NCBI GenBank assembly: GCA_964393275.1
Contig: CAYMTA010000011.1
Span: 39,012-103,011 of the forward strand
Direction: 5' to 3'
Source of the DNA: SLRI01 sp964393275
GTDB taxonomy: Bacteria; Pseudomonadota; Alphaproteobacteria; Geminicoccales; Geminicoccaceae
Length of the DNA stretch: 64,000 bases
Below are positions 16,217 through 24,418 of the stretch, piece by piece. The notes beneath the pieces were generated by a model that was not told the origin of the DNA, searched no databases, and worked only from the letters and a program-made list of their open reading frames with translations. A program made the translations under genes and the position numbers. How positions within the stretch are numbered: the first letter of the stretch is position 1; every line of letters begins with the position of its first letter.

Positions 16217-16462
16217 CAGGCTGCCGGGGGCCGCCGGGCAGTGGCGCGAGCTGGTCGCCTCGGCGGCGTTCCACCCCTTCCCCCTGCAAACGTTCTCGCG
16301 TGTCGACCTGCAGCGACCCCGTCCGGCCCCGGCTGGCGCGTCGGGGGGGGGGAAGCTCGCGGGGTGCGCGAGCCGGGAGGCGCCGCCCGGAGGCAAGCGG
16401 GCTCGCGACCATCCCGTCAGCCTGCTAGACTGGACCGTGCGACAGAATCGATGGAGAGCCCG
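16217..16462. other. Intergenic gap with G10 tract
   Basis: 246 bases between sulfotransferase 1 and the glycosyltransferase-like gene, with no supported coding sequence. It holds the run of ten G described separately and a TAGACT at 16426-16431 that could be a -10 element, without a convincing -35. Confidence 0.4.
16343..16352 (+). repeat. Homopolymeric run of ten G
   Basis: Ten consecutive G lie 110 bases upstream of the ATG of the glycosyltransferase-like gene, outside any supported gene. Tracts of this length are prone to slipped-strand length changes and often control surface-glycan genes in other bacteria. Whether it varies here is not visible from one sequence. Confidence 0.85.
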
Positions 16463-17365
16463 ATGAGCGCGGAGCGGCCCTGTGTCTTCATCCACACGAA
16501 CCCGAAGCAAATGCTCGGGGCGCTGGTGTCGGAATACTCGTTTCGGCGCAACAGCGCCCGGCCCGATGCGTTCGATGTGCGCATCGTCTCGACCGAGGAT
16601 TTTCCCTGGCTGAGAAGCCACGAGGGACGGACCTACCGGCGCGACGGGCTCGAGCGGGAATGGCTCTACGACGATCTGCAATCCTTCACGCCGCTGCGCT
16701 TCACGCCGCCGGAGCTCATGGGCTATCGGGGCCGGGCGGTGGTGGTCGACCCCGACGTCTTCGCGGTCGGCGACATCATGGAGCTCCTGGGCCGCGACAT
16801 GGGCGGGAAGCCGCTCTTTGCCCGGCCGCGCGGCGGGTCCAAGGAGTTCGCCTCCAGCGTCATGCTGCTCGACTGCGCCAAGCTCACCCATTGGCAGACC
16901 GAGGCGCAGTTCGACGAGATGTTCCGGGGCGAGCGCGACTACATGGACTGGATCTGCCTCAAGCTCGAGCCGCGCGAGTCGATCGGCCTGCTCGAGCCCC
17001 AGTGGAACGATTTCGACCGGCTGACACCGGAGACCCGGCTCTTGCACAACACCAAGCGCTGGACCCAGCCCTGGAAGACCGGGTTGCCCGTTGATTTCAC
17101 GCCATCCAGCAAGACCCGACGCTTTGCCCCGCTCGGCTGGTTCCGCCGGGCGCGCGAGGCGGTGCTCGGCCGCTATGGCGGTCTCGGCACCTACAAGCGG
17201 CATCCCGACCCGAGCCAGGAGGCGTTCTTCTTCGGGCTTTTGAAGGAATGCCTCGAGAAGGGGCACATCGACGAGGCGCTGGTGCGCGCCGAGATGGCCG
17301 CCAATCATGTCCGCCACGATGCCTTGGCGGTGCTCGAGCGGTCGAGCCTCCAGCGGGCAGCCTGA
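16463..17365 (+). CDS. Glycosyltransferase-like protein
   Basis: 300 residues, cytoplasmic. The N-terminal part (VFIHTNPKQMLGALVSEYSF, then VVVDPDVFAVGDIMELL) looks like a Rossmann-type nucleotide-diphospho-sugar transferase. DPDVFAVGD occupies the place of the DxD metal/sugar-nucleotide motif of GT-A enzymes, and LLHNTKRWTQPW resembles the acceptor-side HxxGxxKPW-type motif of GT8-like enzymes. The donor and acceptor are unknown. The ATG at 16463 has GGAG six bases upstream; an in-frame ATG at 16451 overlaps that site. It lies downstream of a G10 tract and 13 bases before the acyltransferase gene. Confidence 0.65.
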   Translation: MSAERPCVFIHTNPKQMLGALVSEYSFRRNSARPDAFDVRIVSTEDFPWLRSHEGRTYRRDGLEREWLYDDLQSFTPLRFTPPELMGYRGRAVVVDPDVFAVGDIMELLGRDMGGKPLFARPRGGSKEFASSVMLLDCAKLTHWQTEAQFDEMFRGERDYMDWICLKLEPRESIGLLEPQWNDFDRLTPETRLLHNTKRWTQPWKTGLPVDFTPSSKTRRFAPLGWFRRAREAVLGRYGGLGTYKRHPDPSQEAFFFGLLKECLEKGHIDEALVRAEMAANHVRHDALAVLERSSLQRAA

Positions 17366-17378
17366 GCCGGCGGGCGGC

Positions 17379-18386
17379 ATGGAAGTGACCTGGGCAGAGC
17401 GCAAGCGCTACTGGCGCAAGCGCCTGCATCGCCTCGCCGCGGTGCGGCGGCTGCGGCTGCGGCTGCGCGACGCCTTCCTCCTGACCTTCTGGGGCATCTG
17501 CGCGCGATTGCCGCCGGCCGGGGCGTCGCGCCTGGGCTCGGCCTGCGGCCGCCTGATCGGCCGGCTGAGCTGGAAGAAGGACAAGATCCGCCAGAATCTG
17601 CGGATCGCCTTCCCGGACGCCGACGCCAGGGAGCTCGGCCGGATCGAGCAGGCCGTCTGGTCGAACATGGGGGCGGTGGTCGGCGAGTACCCGCATCTGG
17701 GTGCGCTGGGGCTGCCGGCCGGCGACGGTGTCGGCCTAAAATCGGCGATCCCGCCGCATCTCCACGCCAACTTCAGCGGCGAGCGGTTGACTGTCTTCGT
17801 CGCCGGGCATCTCGCCAACTGGGAGGTGCTGGCGGTCGCCCCGAAGCTCTGGGGCGTCGATCTCGCCGTCGTCTACACGCCGATCGGCGTGGGCGCCGCC
17901 GACCGGCGCCTGCGTGCCTACCGCGATCGCATGTCCGCCCGCCTCCTGCCGCGCGACGGCAGCGCCCGCGATCTGCTGCGCCATCTCAAGAGCGGCCGGC
18001 CGGTCGGCATCGTCGCCGATCACCGCGCCGACGAGGGGGCATCCCTGCCGTTCTTCGGCTCGACCAAGCGCACCACCCTATCGCCGGCCCGCCTCGCCTT
18101 GCGGACCGGGGCCGATCTGGTGGCGGTCAGGGTCGAGCGCCTGGGACCGGCCCGCTTCCGGTTTTCCGCCGAGGGGCCGATCCGCCCGCCGGCGAGCGCC
18201 GCCGACGAGGCGACCAGGGCCGTGGCCATGATGACCGCCTTCAACGCCTGCCTCGAGCGCTGGATCCGCGAGCGGCCCGGCGAGTGGCTCTGCAGCAAGC
18301 GGGCCTTCCCGAAGGAGGTCGTCGCGGCGCTGCCGCCGCTGCCGCGCCCAATATCGCCGAAGTCGAATCTCTCGCAGCATGCCTAG
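17379..18386 (+). CDS. LpxL/HtrB-type acyltransferase
   Basis: 335 residues of the lysophospholipid/lipid A late-acyltransferase family, membrane-associated at the cytoplasmic face. The N-terminus is strongly basic, with a hydrophobic stretch near DAFLLTFWGICARL. The catalytic HX4E motif is GHLANWE (residues ~145-151), followed by the acceptor-side GIVADHRADEGASLPFFG. Family members put a secondary acyl chain on lipid A, but paralogues acylate other glycolipids or ornithine lipids. Its position between a glycosyltransferase-like gene and sulfotransferase 2 suggests action on the same, possibly sulfated, lipid; that is inference. The ATG at 17379 follows GCGGGCGGC. Confidence 0.85.
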   Translation: MEVTWAERKRYWRKRLHRLAAVRRLRLRLRDAFLLTFWGICARLPPAGASRLGSACGRLIGRLSWKKDKIRQNLRIAFPDADARELGRIEQAVWSNMGAVVGEYPHLGALGLPAGDGVGLKSAIPPHLHANFSGERLTVFVAGHLANWEVLAVAPKLWGVDLAVVYTPIGVGAADRRLRAYRDRMSARLLPRDGSARDLLRHLKSGRPVGIVADHRADEGASLPFFGSTKRTTLSPARLALRTGADLVAVRVERLGPARFRFSAEGPIRPPASAADEATRAVAMMTAFNACLERWIRERPGEWLCSKRAFPKEVVAALPPLPRPISPKSNLSQHA

Positions 18387-18406
18387 CGAACCGGAGCGCA
18401 CCGAGC

Positions 18407-19366
18407 TTGCCCAGTGACAACGTCAGGAAGGCGCTCGTTCTGGCCGCCAGCCAGCCCTTGCCGCTCGGCTGGCGCCTCGCCATGCGCCGCCGGGGCCTCG
18501 CCCGGCTCGAGCTGGAGAAGGCGGCGGAGACCGATCTTCTGATCATCGGCCATCCCAAGAGCGGCAACACCTGGCTTCGGGTGCTGCTGTCGCGGCTCTA
18601 CCAGGTGCGGCACGGCCTGCCGGCCGATATCGTCGTCACCTCCGACGAGCTGCATCGAAGGAATCCGGCCATGCCACGCATCTCGGCGACCAATGGCTGG
18701 TACTCCTACGAAGGGGTGGTCGGCGACGCGTTGGCCATCGACGCCCCGCCGGGGCCGGTTCAGGACCGGATCCGACAGAAGCCGATCGTCTTCCTGCCGC
18801 GTCATCCGCTCGACATCGCGACCTCCTGGTACCTGCAGGTCACCAAGCGCCAGTCGCAGGCCAAGTTCGAGCTGATCAACGCCGATCTCGCCCGGCCGAT
18901 CGATCGGGCCTCGATCGATCGCTGGACCTTCGTTCGCCACAGCGGCTTCGGCCTCGCCAACATCATCGCCTTTCTCAACACCTGGCAGGCTCGGATCGCC
19001 CGGCTGCCGCGGGCGATCACCGTGCCTTACGAGTCGCTGCGCGCCGACCCGGCGAAGGAGCTCGCCCGCATCGGCCAGCTCATGGGCGATCCCTTCAGCG
19101 TCGGGGAGATCGCGGAGGCCGTGCGCTTCGGCAGCTTCGAGCATCTGAAGTCGCTCGAGACGAGCGGCTTCTTCAAGCAGAAGGGGCTGCGACCGGGCAT
19201 CAAGGGCGACGCCGAGAGCAGCAAGGTGCGGCGTGCCAAGGTGGGCGGCTACCGCGAGGACTTCACCCCGGATCAGGTGGCCGAGCTCGAGGCGCTGGTG
19301 GCCGCGACGCTCGATCCGGCATTGGGCTATGCCCAGGGGCCGGCAAGAGCCGGTGCCGTTCCTTGA
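18407..19366 (+). CDS. PAPS-dependent sulfotransferase 2
   Basis: 319 residues. PSB loop IIGHPKSGNTWLR (residues ~46-58), 3'-phosphate motif VFLPRHPLDIATSWYLQ, and C-terminal KVRRAKVGGYREDFT. It differs from sulfotransferases 1 and 3 in HPKSGNTW in place of KSGRTW and in the central region, so it probably has another acceptor. There is no ATG at the family N-terminus; TTG at 18407 is preceded by GGAG about ten bases upstream. The next gene begins with TTG overlapping this stop (TTGA), so the two are likely co-translated. Confidence 0.87.
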   Translation: MPSDNVRKALVLAASQPLPLGWRLAMRRRGLARLELEKAAETDLLIIGHPKSGNTWLRVLLSRLYQVRHGLPADIVVTSDELHRRNPAMPRISATNGWYSYEGVVGDALAIDAPPGPVQDRIRQKPIVFLPRHPLDIATSWYLQVTKRQSQAKFELINADLARPIDRASIDRWTFVRHSGFGLANIIAFLNTWQARIARLPRAITVPYESLRADPAKELARIGQLMGDPFSVGEIAEAVRFGSFEHLKSLETSGFFKQKGLRPGIKGDAESSKVRRAKVGGYREDFTPDQVAELEALVAATLDPALGYAQGPARAGAVP

Positions 19367-20520
19367 GCGGCGCGCCCGTCACCTGGCTCCTGCTCGGCGA
19401 CAAGCGCGGCGACAACCGCATGGTCGAGGTGATCGCCGAGCACCTGCCCTGGCCGTCGGTCACCAAGCGGCTGGTTTCGCGGCCTGAATGGGTGGTGCCC
19501 AAGCCGCGCGTCCGCTCGACCCTCGACCATCTCGATCTCGCCGCTTCCGATGCCCTGGAGCCGCCCTGGCCGGACCTCGTCCTGACCATCGGCCGGCGCC
19601 CGTCCATGGCTGCCCGATGGCTGGCCGAGCAGGCGGGCGGGCGGACGAGGCTGGTGCTCGTCGGCAAGCCTTCCGGGGCGATCGACCCCTACGATCTCGT
19701 CATCGTGAGCGCGGAGGCCTTCCTGCCGCCGTCGCCCCGGGTGATGACCATCGACCTGCCGCTGATGCGGGTCGATCCGGCCGCCGTCGCCGCCGAGGCC
19801 GAGCTCTGGCGGCCGCGCCTCGCCGGCTTGCCCAGGCCCTGGATCGCCTTTCTTCTCGGCGGGCCGACCGGTCCCTTCCGTTACGACGCCGCCGTCGTCG
19901 ACCGGGTGCTGACGGGTGCCCGGGAAGTGGCCGAGGTCCTGGGCGGCACGCCCTTCATCGTGACCAGCCGGCGCACGCCCGGGCCCGTCGTCGACCGCCT
20001 GCGTCACGAGCTGCCGGCCGCTGCCCGACTTTACGCCTGGGGGGACGAGGCCGCGGGCAACCCCTATCTGGCGCTGCTCGGCATGGCCGATGCGCTGCTC
20101 GTCGCCGCCGACAGCATCTCGATGCTGACCGAGGCGGCGAGGCTCGGCCGGCCGCTCGCCGTCATCCCGATCTCGACCCCTGGGCTCGGCCGGCTCGACC
20201 AGTGGCGCCGCGAGCTGGTGCAGCGCCTCTTCGGCGGCCGTGCCGCAGGCCTTGCCCCGCTGCTCGGTCGGCTCGGCATCTCGGCCCAGACCCGGGACTT
20301 CTCGGCTTTCGAGCGCCTTTTGGTAGAGCGCAAGCTGGCCAGTCCCTACACCATCCGGCCAACTTTCCCGACCGGGCGGGCGGGCGATGATGTCGGCCGG
20401 GTGGTGGCGCGGCTCTGCCAGCTCATGGGCCATGCGCCCCCGGGGCCACAGGCGCCGGCCGAAACATCCACCATGGCCCCGGCCGACTCCCATCCCGTTG
20501 TCGCCGCCCCAGGCCGATGA
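19363..20520 (+). CDS. ELM1-family (DUF1022) GT-B-like protein
   Basis: 385 residues. The N-terminal WLLLGDKRGDNRMVEVIAE, the central IGRRPSMAARWLAEQAGG and the C-terminal half with LLVAADSISMLTEAARLGRP match the ELM1/DUF1022 family, named after a plant mitochondrial-fission protein and in bacteria a GT-B-fold family of unproven activity often found in LPS gene clusters. The conserved ADSISM(x)TEA segment is where GT-B enzymes bind the nucleotide sugar. The start is TTG with a four-base overlap with sulfotransferase 2. The C-terminal ~30 residues are proline-rich and probably unstructured. A role as glycosyltransferase is inference. Confidence 0.82.
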   Translation: MSGAPVTWLLLGDKRGDNRMVEVIAEHLPWPSVTKRLVSRPEWVVPKPRVRSTLDHLDLAASDALEPPWPDLVLTIGRRPSMAARWLAEQAGGRTRLVLVGKPSGAIDPYDLVIVSAEAFLPPSPRVMTIDLPLMRVDPAAVAAEAELWRPRLAGLPRPWIAFLLGGPTGPFRYDAAVVDRVLTGAREVAEVLGGTPFIVTSRRTPGPVVDRLRHELPAAARLYAWGDEAAGNPYLALLGMADALLVAADSISMLTEAARLGRPLAVIPISTPGLGRLDQWRRELVQRLFGGRAAGLAPLLGRLGISAQTRDFSAFERLLVERKLASPYTIRPTFPTGRAGDDVGRVVARLCQLMGHAPPGPQAPAETSTMAPADSHPVVAAPGR

Positions 20521-20608
20521 TACGCAACGTGACATGGTATGCGCGCCGTCGATGTGGCGGTGCAGCCGGATGGCGAGGCGCGCGTCCGCGTATCGAGGAG
20601 ACATCGGC

Positions 20609-21277
20609 ATGGCCCAGGCTGCCGCTCGAGTGACCACCGCACCCTCGCCGGCCCTGCCGCTGTTCGACTATGCGCGGCTCGCCGACACGGATCGCGTGGA
20701 CGAGCCCTTTCCGCATGTCCTCGTCGAGAATTTCGTCGCGGTGCCGGCCCAGGCGGCGCTCATCGATGATTTCCCCAGGATCACGGGGCCGGGCAATGTC
20801 GAGCCCGGCGACGTGCCGCAGGGACCGGCCTTCTACCGTCTGATCCTGGAACTCGAGAGTGAGCGCTTCCGCGACGCGATCGCCATGAAGTTCGACATCG
20901 ACCTCAGCCGCACCGTGCCGACGATCGGGGTACGCGCTTTCGCCGAGCCCACCGACGGGCGCATCCACTGCGACCACCGCTCCAAGTTGATCACGCTTCT
21001 CCTCTACTTCAACGAAGAGTGGGACGAGGAAGGCGGGCGCCTGCGCATGTGCCGCGGCCAGAACGATATCGAGGACTTCGTCACGGAGGTGGTGCCGCTG
21101 TCCGGCACGCTCGTCGCGTTTCGGAACGGGCCGACCGCCTGGCACGGCCACAAGCAGCATGTCGGCCAGCGGCGCATGCTGCAGCTCAGCTTCCGCGACA
21201 TGAGCGGCATCGTCGGCTTCGAGCGCCGACTGTCGCGCCTGACCAAGCCGATCCGGCGGATGCTCAACCTGAGCTGA
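20609..21277 (+). CDS. 2-oxoglutarate/Fe(II)-dependent oxygenase
   Basis: 222 residues with a jelly-roll iron-binding pattern: HxD in GRIHCDHRSKLITLLLYF, the distal His in AWHGHKQHVGQRRM, and Arg in that last motif for 2-oxoglutarate. Members hydroxylate protein or glycan residues in P4H/PhyH style. Here the genes around it suggest hydroxylation of a glycan, lipid or amino sugar. The ATG at 20609 has GAGGAG eight bases upstream. The 3' end overlaps the convergent sulfotransferase 3 gene by 14 bases. Confidence 0.82.
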   Translation: MAQAAARVTTAPSPALPLFDYARLADTDRVDEPFPHVLVENFVAVPAQAALIDDFPRITGPGNVEPGDVPQGPAFYRLILELESERFRDAIAMKFDIDLSRTVPTIGVRAFAEPTDGRIHCDHRSKLITLLLYFNEEWDEEGGRLRMCRGQNDIEDFVTEVVPLSGTLVAFRNGPTAWHGHKQHVGQRRMLQLSFRDMSGIVGFERRLSRLTKPIRRMLNLS

Positions 21278-22220
21278 GGACCGACCCGCCGCCCGGCCTG
21301 TCGGCAGGAGCATTGGTCTTGTAGCCGAAGAGCCGGCCGGGCCGGGCCTGGATCATCGCCTCGACCGCACGGCACTCGGCGTCGTTCAGGTAGTCCCGCC
21401 AGCCGCCGACCTTGCCGCGTCGCACCTTGAAGCTCTCGGGGTTGGCGGCGTCGCCGGGCTTGAGCCGCTGCCCCTTGTAGCCGGCATCCGCGCCCCCCGC
21501 CTCGAGCCGCCGCATGTTCTCGACCGAGGCGAAGGCGACCGCATCCTCGATCGCGGCCAGGGGTGCCGGGGTGCCGAGGAAATCGATGATCGAGGCGAGC
21601 ACGGGTGCCGTGGCGCTGCGCAGCGCCTCGTAGCGGACGACCTGCACGGCGCCCATCGCCGGCAGCTCCTGCTCCCAGAGCTCGAGGAAATCGAGCACGC
21701 CCTCGAGCCCGGCCGGCTCGCGCAGCACGAAGTCGGCGACGCTGCGCTCCGAGCCGTGCGGCGGGTAGGCGTTGAGCGCCTTCTTCGCCGGGTGCATGCG
21801 GTGCTTCCACTGGAAGTACTGGGAGACCGCGGTGTCGCGCGGGTCACGCACCAGGAGCAGCACGCGCTTCTCGCGGAACGCCGCCCGATCGGTCCACTGG
21901 TCGAGGTAGTCGCGGAGATAATTGCCGTGGGTGAAGAGCACCCGGGGGATCCGCGCGTCCAGCCGGTTGAGGTTGTCGAACTCGAGGGCCGTGCCCTCCG
22001 GAATGCCGTAGGCGAGCTGATAGACGCGCGACAGCATGGTCCGAAGCCAAGTGCGCCCGCTCTTCGCATAGCTGACGAAGGCGACGTCGGCGCGTGCCAG
22101 AAGCCGCGCCTCCTCCCAGCCCCTGAGCCATCGCTCGATGCCGATGCGCCGCGCTTGGGGCAGGAAGAACAATCCCTGGCGCAGGCCGTAGCCGAGGCCG
22201 ACGACGAGCTCGTGTCGCAT
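21264..22220 (-). CDS. PAPS-dependent sulfotransferase 3
   Basis: 318 residues. PSB loop VSYAKSGRTWLRTMLSR (residues ~49-65), 3'-phosphate motif LLVRDPRDTAVSQYFQW, and C-terminal KVRRGKVGGWRDYL. The KSGRTWLR and VRRGKVGG(F/W)RDY matches show it is closer to sulfotransferase 1 than to 2, so the pair may come from duplication. I use the ATG at 22220, where the family N-terminus begins; longer reading adds 74 unsupported residues. It is the only gene of the cluster on the minus strand. Confidence 0.87.
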   Translation of the reverse strand: MRHELVVGLGYGLRQGLFFLPQARRIGIERWLRGWEEARLLARADVAFVSYAKSGRTWLRTMLSRVYQLAYGIPEGTALEFDNLNRLDARIPRVLFTHGNYLRDYLDQWTDRAAFREKRVLLLVRDPRDTAVSQYFQWKHRMHPAKKALNAYPPHGSERSVADFVLREPAGLEGVLDFLELWEQELPAMGAVQVVRYEALRSATAPVLASIIDFLGTPAPLAAIEDAVAFASVENMRRLEAGGADAGYKGQRLKPGDAANPESFKVRRGKVGGWRDYLNDAECRAVEAMIQARPGRLFGYKTNAPADRPGGGSVLSSG

Positions 22221-22320
22221 GATCCGATGGCCGCTCGTTTGCTGCGCGCCGGGGCGACCCGGCGTCGTGACGTGGAAAGCAAGGGCTGCGCGGGTGATGT
22301 ACGCGCAGCCGGCCCGAGCC

Positions 22321-23622
22321 TCAAGCCGGGTCCGCCGGCTCCCCCTCATCCACCGGCCGCAGTCCGGCCACCTCGCGCACCCGCCGCCGGTCATCGTCGA
22401 GCTCGAGGGCGAGCTCGGCCCGGGCCAGGGAACGCGCCGCAAAGGTCAGCGTTGCCGCAGCCAGGGCCGGGCATGAGGCTCGGCCCAGGATGGCGAGCGC
22501 CTTCCGCAGCCTGAGATGCACCTCGACCTGTCCGGCGCCGTCGCGCGCGATGGCGTTGAAGGCGTCCTCGAGGAGATCGTCCCACACGAGCTCCGGCACG
22601 TGCACGCGATCGCAGATGATCTCGTCGGGCTCGGCGAACTCGGCCGCATGGGTGGCGAGGAGGCGGACCTGGGTGCCGATGATCGAGATCGCCGTTCCCG
22701 GGTCGTTGATGCCGGGCGAGAGGGCGCGGCCGGCGATCTCGCTGAGCACCACGAGCCCGAAGCGGGGATCCTGGTCGAAGCTCCGCTCGGCGCCGACGAC
22801 GAAGGCGCCCCTCAGGCTGTCCTCGTCGATCTCGTCCGCCGGCACCTCGCCCCGCATCGACCAGTCGCGCGCCACATGGAGGAGCGGCTGGCCGGGTGCC
22901 ACGAACTTGCCCGGCAAGGCGGCGAGCGTGAGGCGCAGATCGGCTGATTCGGCCAACGCCTGCAGACGATCGATGTCGACATACTGGACATAGCCGATCA
23001 CCTTGTCCTCGATCGGCCGGCCGGGATCCAGGCCCGGCTCGATCGGCCGCCCGCCGAGCCGGGGCCGCTGCCGCCGATCGGCGAAGGCCCGCGATGCCGC
23101 GGCCTCGACCCGGGAAATGGTCTCGCCCATGCGTCCGAGCCGCGCGATCGTGTCGAGCCAGTAGACGAAGGTGAGGACGACGCCGGCCAGGACGCCGAGC
23201 GTCATCAGGAAGAAGACGAAGTTGCCGGCCCGGCCATAGATGCCAATCCTGACCGCCACGAGCCCGACCACGCCGAAGATGAAGGCGCCGATGAAGGTCG
23301 AGAGCGCGTTCCGCGAGCGGTCGTCCGCAACCACGAGGCGAAAGGCGCGCGGCGTCGCCGCCTGGCTCGCCGAGTTGTAGGCGCCGACCATCGAGGAGAC
23401 GGCGAAGGTGGCGACGGCCAGCATGGTCGTGGCGATGATCTGCAGGAGCTGCCGCAAGGTCCCGGGATCGATCTCGGGCACCCAGTCGCCGAGCCCGGTG
23501 TCGTCGGCGAACCGGGCGACGAAGGGAACGGTCACAGCACCCGCGCAGTAGATCAGCGGCAGGAACCAGAGCCGCTCGCCCAGCCGGTTGAGATGAAAGC
23601 GGATGCGGGAGAATCGCGTCAT
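22321..23622 (-). CDS. DUF2254 membrane protein
   Basis: 433 residues. Four membrane segments in the first ~150 residues (WFLPLIYCAGAVTVPFV; LLQIIATTMLAVATFAVSSM; STFIGAFIFGVVGLVAVRI; FFLMTLGVLAGVVLTFVYWL) are followed by a ~270-residue soluble domain with GYVQYVDIDRLQALA, FVAPGQPLLHV and DQDPRFGLVVLSEIAGRALS, the DUF2254 pattern. The function is unknown. Its ATG overlaps the cobA stop by four bases, so it is probably expressed with cobA, which is unexpected. A gene-start at 24612 in the same frame is not credible because it runs through cobA. Confidence 0.85.
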   Translation of the reverse strand: MTRFSRIRFHLNRLGERLWFLPLIYCAGAVTVPFVARFADDTGLGDWVPEIDPGTLRQLLQIIATTMLAVATFAVSSMVGAYNSASQAATPRAFRLVVADDRSRNALSTFIGAFIFGVVGLVAVRIGIYGRAGNFVFFLMTLGVLAGVVLTFVYWLDTIARLGRMGETISRVEAAASRAFADRRQRPRLGGRPIEPGLDPGRPIEDKVIGYVQYVDIDRLQALAESADLRLTLAALPGKFVAPGQPLLHVARDWSMRGEVPADEIDEDSLRGAFVVGAERSFDQDPRFGLVVLSEIAGRALSPGINDPGTAISIIGTQVRLLATHAAEFAEPDEIICDRVHVPELVWDDLLEDAFNAIARDGAGQVEVHLRLRKALAILGRASCPALAAATLTFAARSLARAELALELDDDRRRVREVAGLRPVDEGEPADPA

Positions 23623-24380
23623 CGGCCCAGCGCCCGGCCCACAACCTCGCCGACCAGCAGAAGCGCCGGGCCATCGGACAAGGCGGCCGCCTCGACCAGT
23701 GACGGGAGAGTGGCGAGGGTGCCGGTGACGCGGCGGGCGTTCGGCAGCGTGCCGTTCTGGATCAGGCAGGCGGCGAGGCCGGGCGGCAGGCCGTGCGCGA
23801 TCAGCCCTTCGGCCAGCCGGCCGAGGGCCGCATGCCCCATGTAGAAGGCGAGGGTCTGGCGCGGCCGGCAGAGGGCCTGCCAGTCGGGCGGCGGCTCGCT
23901 GCCCTCGACGGGATCCGAGAGGCCGTGCGCCGTGGCGAGGACCAGCGTTTGCGCATGGTCGGGATGGGTGAGGGGGATCAGGCTCTCGGCCGCGCAGCCG
24001 GCGGCGGCCGTCACGCCGGGGACCACCTCGACCGCAATGCCGGCCAGGATCAGGCTCTCGATCTCGTCGCCGCTGCGCCCGAAGATCAGGGGATCGCCGC
24101 CCTTGAGTCGAACCACCATCAGCCCGGCGCCGGCCCGCTCGATCATCAGCGCCTGGATCTCGGCCTGCCGCATGTGGTGCTCGGCACCCCGCTTGCCGAC
24201 GAAGATCCGCTCCGCCCCGGGCCGGCAGAGCGCCAGCACGCCGGGGCCCACCAGCCGGTCGTGCAGCACCACGTCGGCCTGCCGCAAGAGCCGTGCCGCC
24301 TTGAGCGTCAGGAGCTCGGCGTCGCCGGGGCCGGCGCCCACGAGATAGACGCGGCCGGGAACAGTGCTGGCTGGCGACAC
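23619..24380 (-). CDS. cobA: Uroporphyrinogen-III C-methyltransferase
   Basis: Adds methyl groups at C2 and C7 of uroporphyrinogen III from SAM, giving precorrin-2 for cobalamin and sirohaem. 253 residues with the P1 SAM loop VYLVGAGPGDAELLTLKA, HDRLVGPGVL, VRLKGGDPLIFGRSGDE and VVPGVTAAAGCAA. The stand-alone length shows the CobA form, not the CysG fusion. GTG at 24380 has AAGGAG five bases upstream, which decides the start. It lies 38 bases after cobS on the same strand and overlaps the DUF2254 gene by four bases. Confidence 0.94.
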   Translation of the reverse strand: MSPASTVPGRVYLVGAGPGDAELLTLKAARLLRQADVVLHDRLVGPGVLALCRPGAERIFVGKRGAEHHMRQAEIQALMIERAGAGLMVVRLKGGDPLIFGRSGDEIESLILAGIAVEVVPGVTAAAGCAAESLIPLTHPDHAQTLVLATAHGLSDPVEGSEPPPDWQALCRPRQTLAFYMGHAALGRLAEGLIAHGLPPGLAACLIQNGTLPNARRVTGTLATLPSLVEAAALSDGPALLLVGEVVGRALGR

Positions 24381-24418
24381 GGGGCTCCTTCGCACGAATC
24401 GTGCTCCTGATAGACCGC

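Noticed and set aside
16343..16352. G10 run as a coding frameshift site
   Set aside because: The tract lies in a gap between genes with no supported reading frame, so a translational frameshift is not needed; a promoter-spacing effect is the remaining option.
15038..17404. Minus-strand frame of 788 codons under sulfotransferase 1 and the glycosyltransferase-like gene
   Set aside because: It is the mirror of two plus-strand genes with good motifs and ribosome binding sites.
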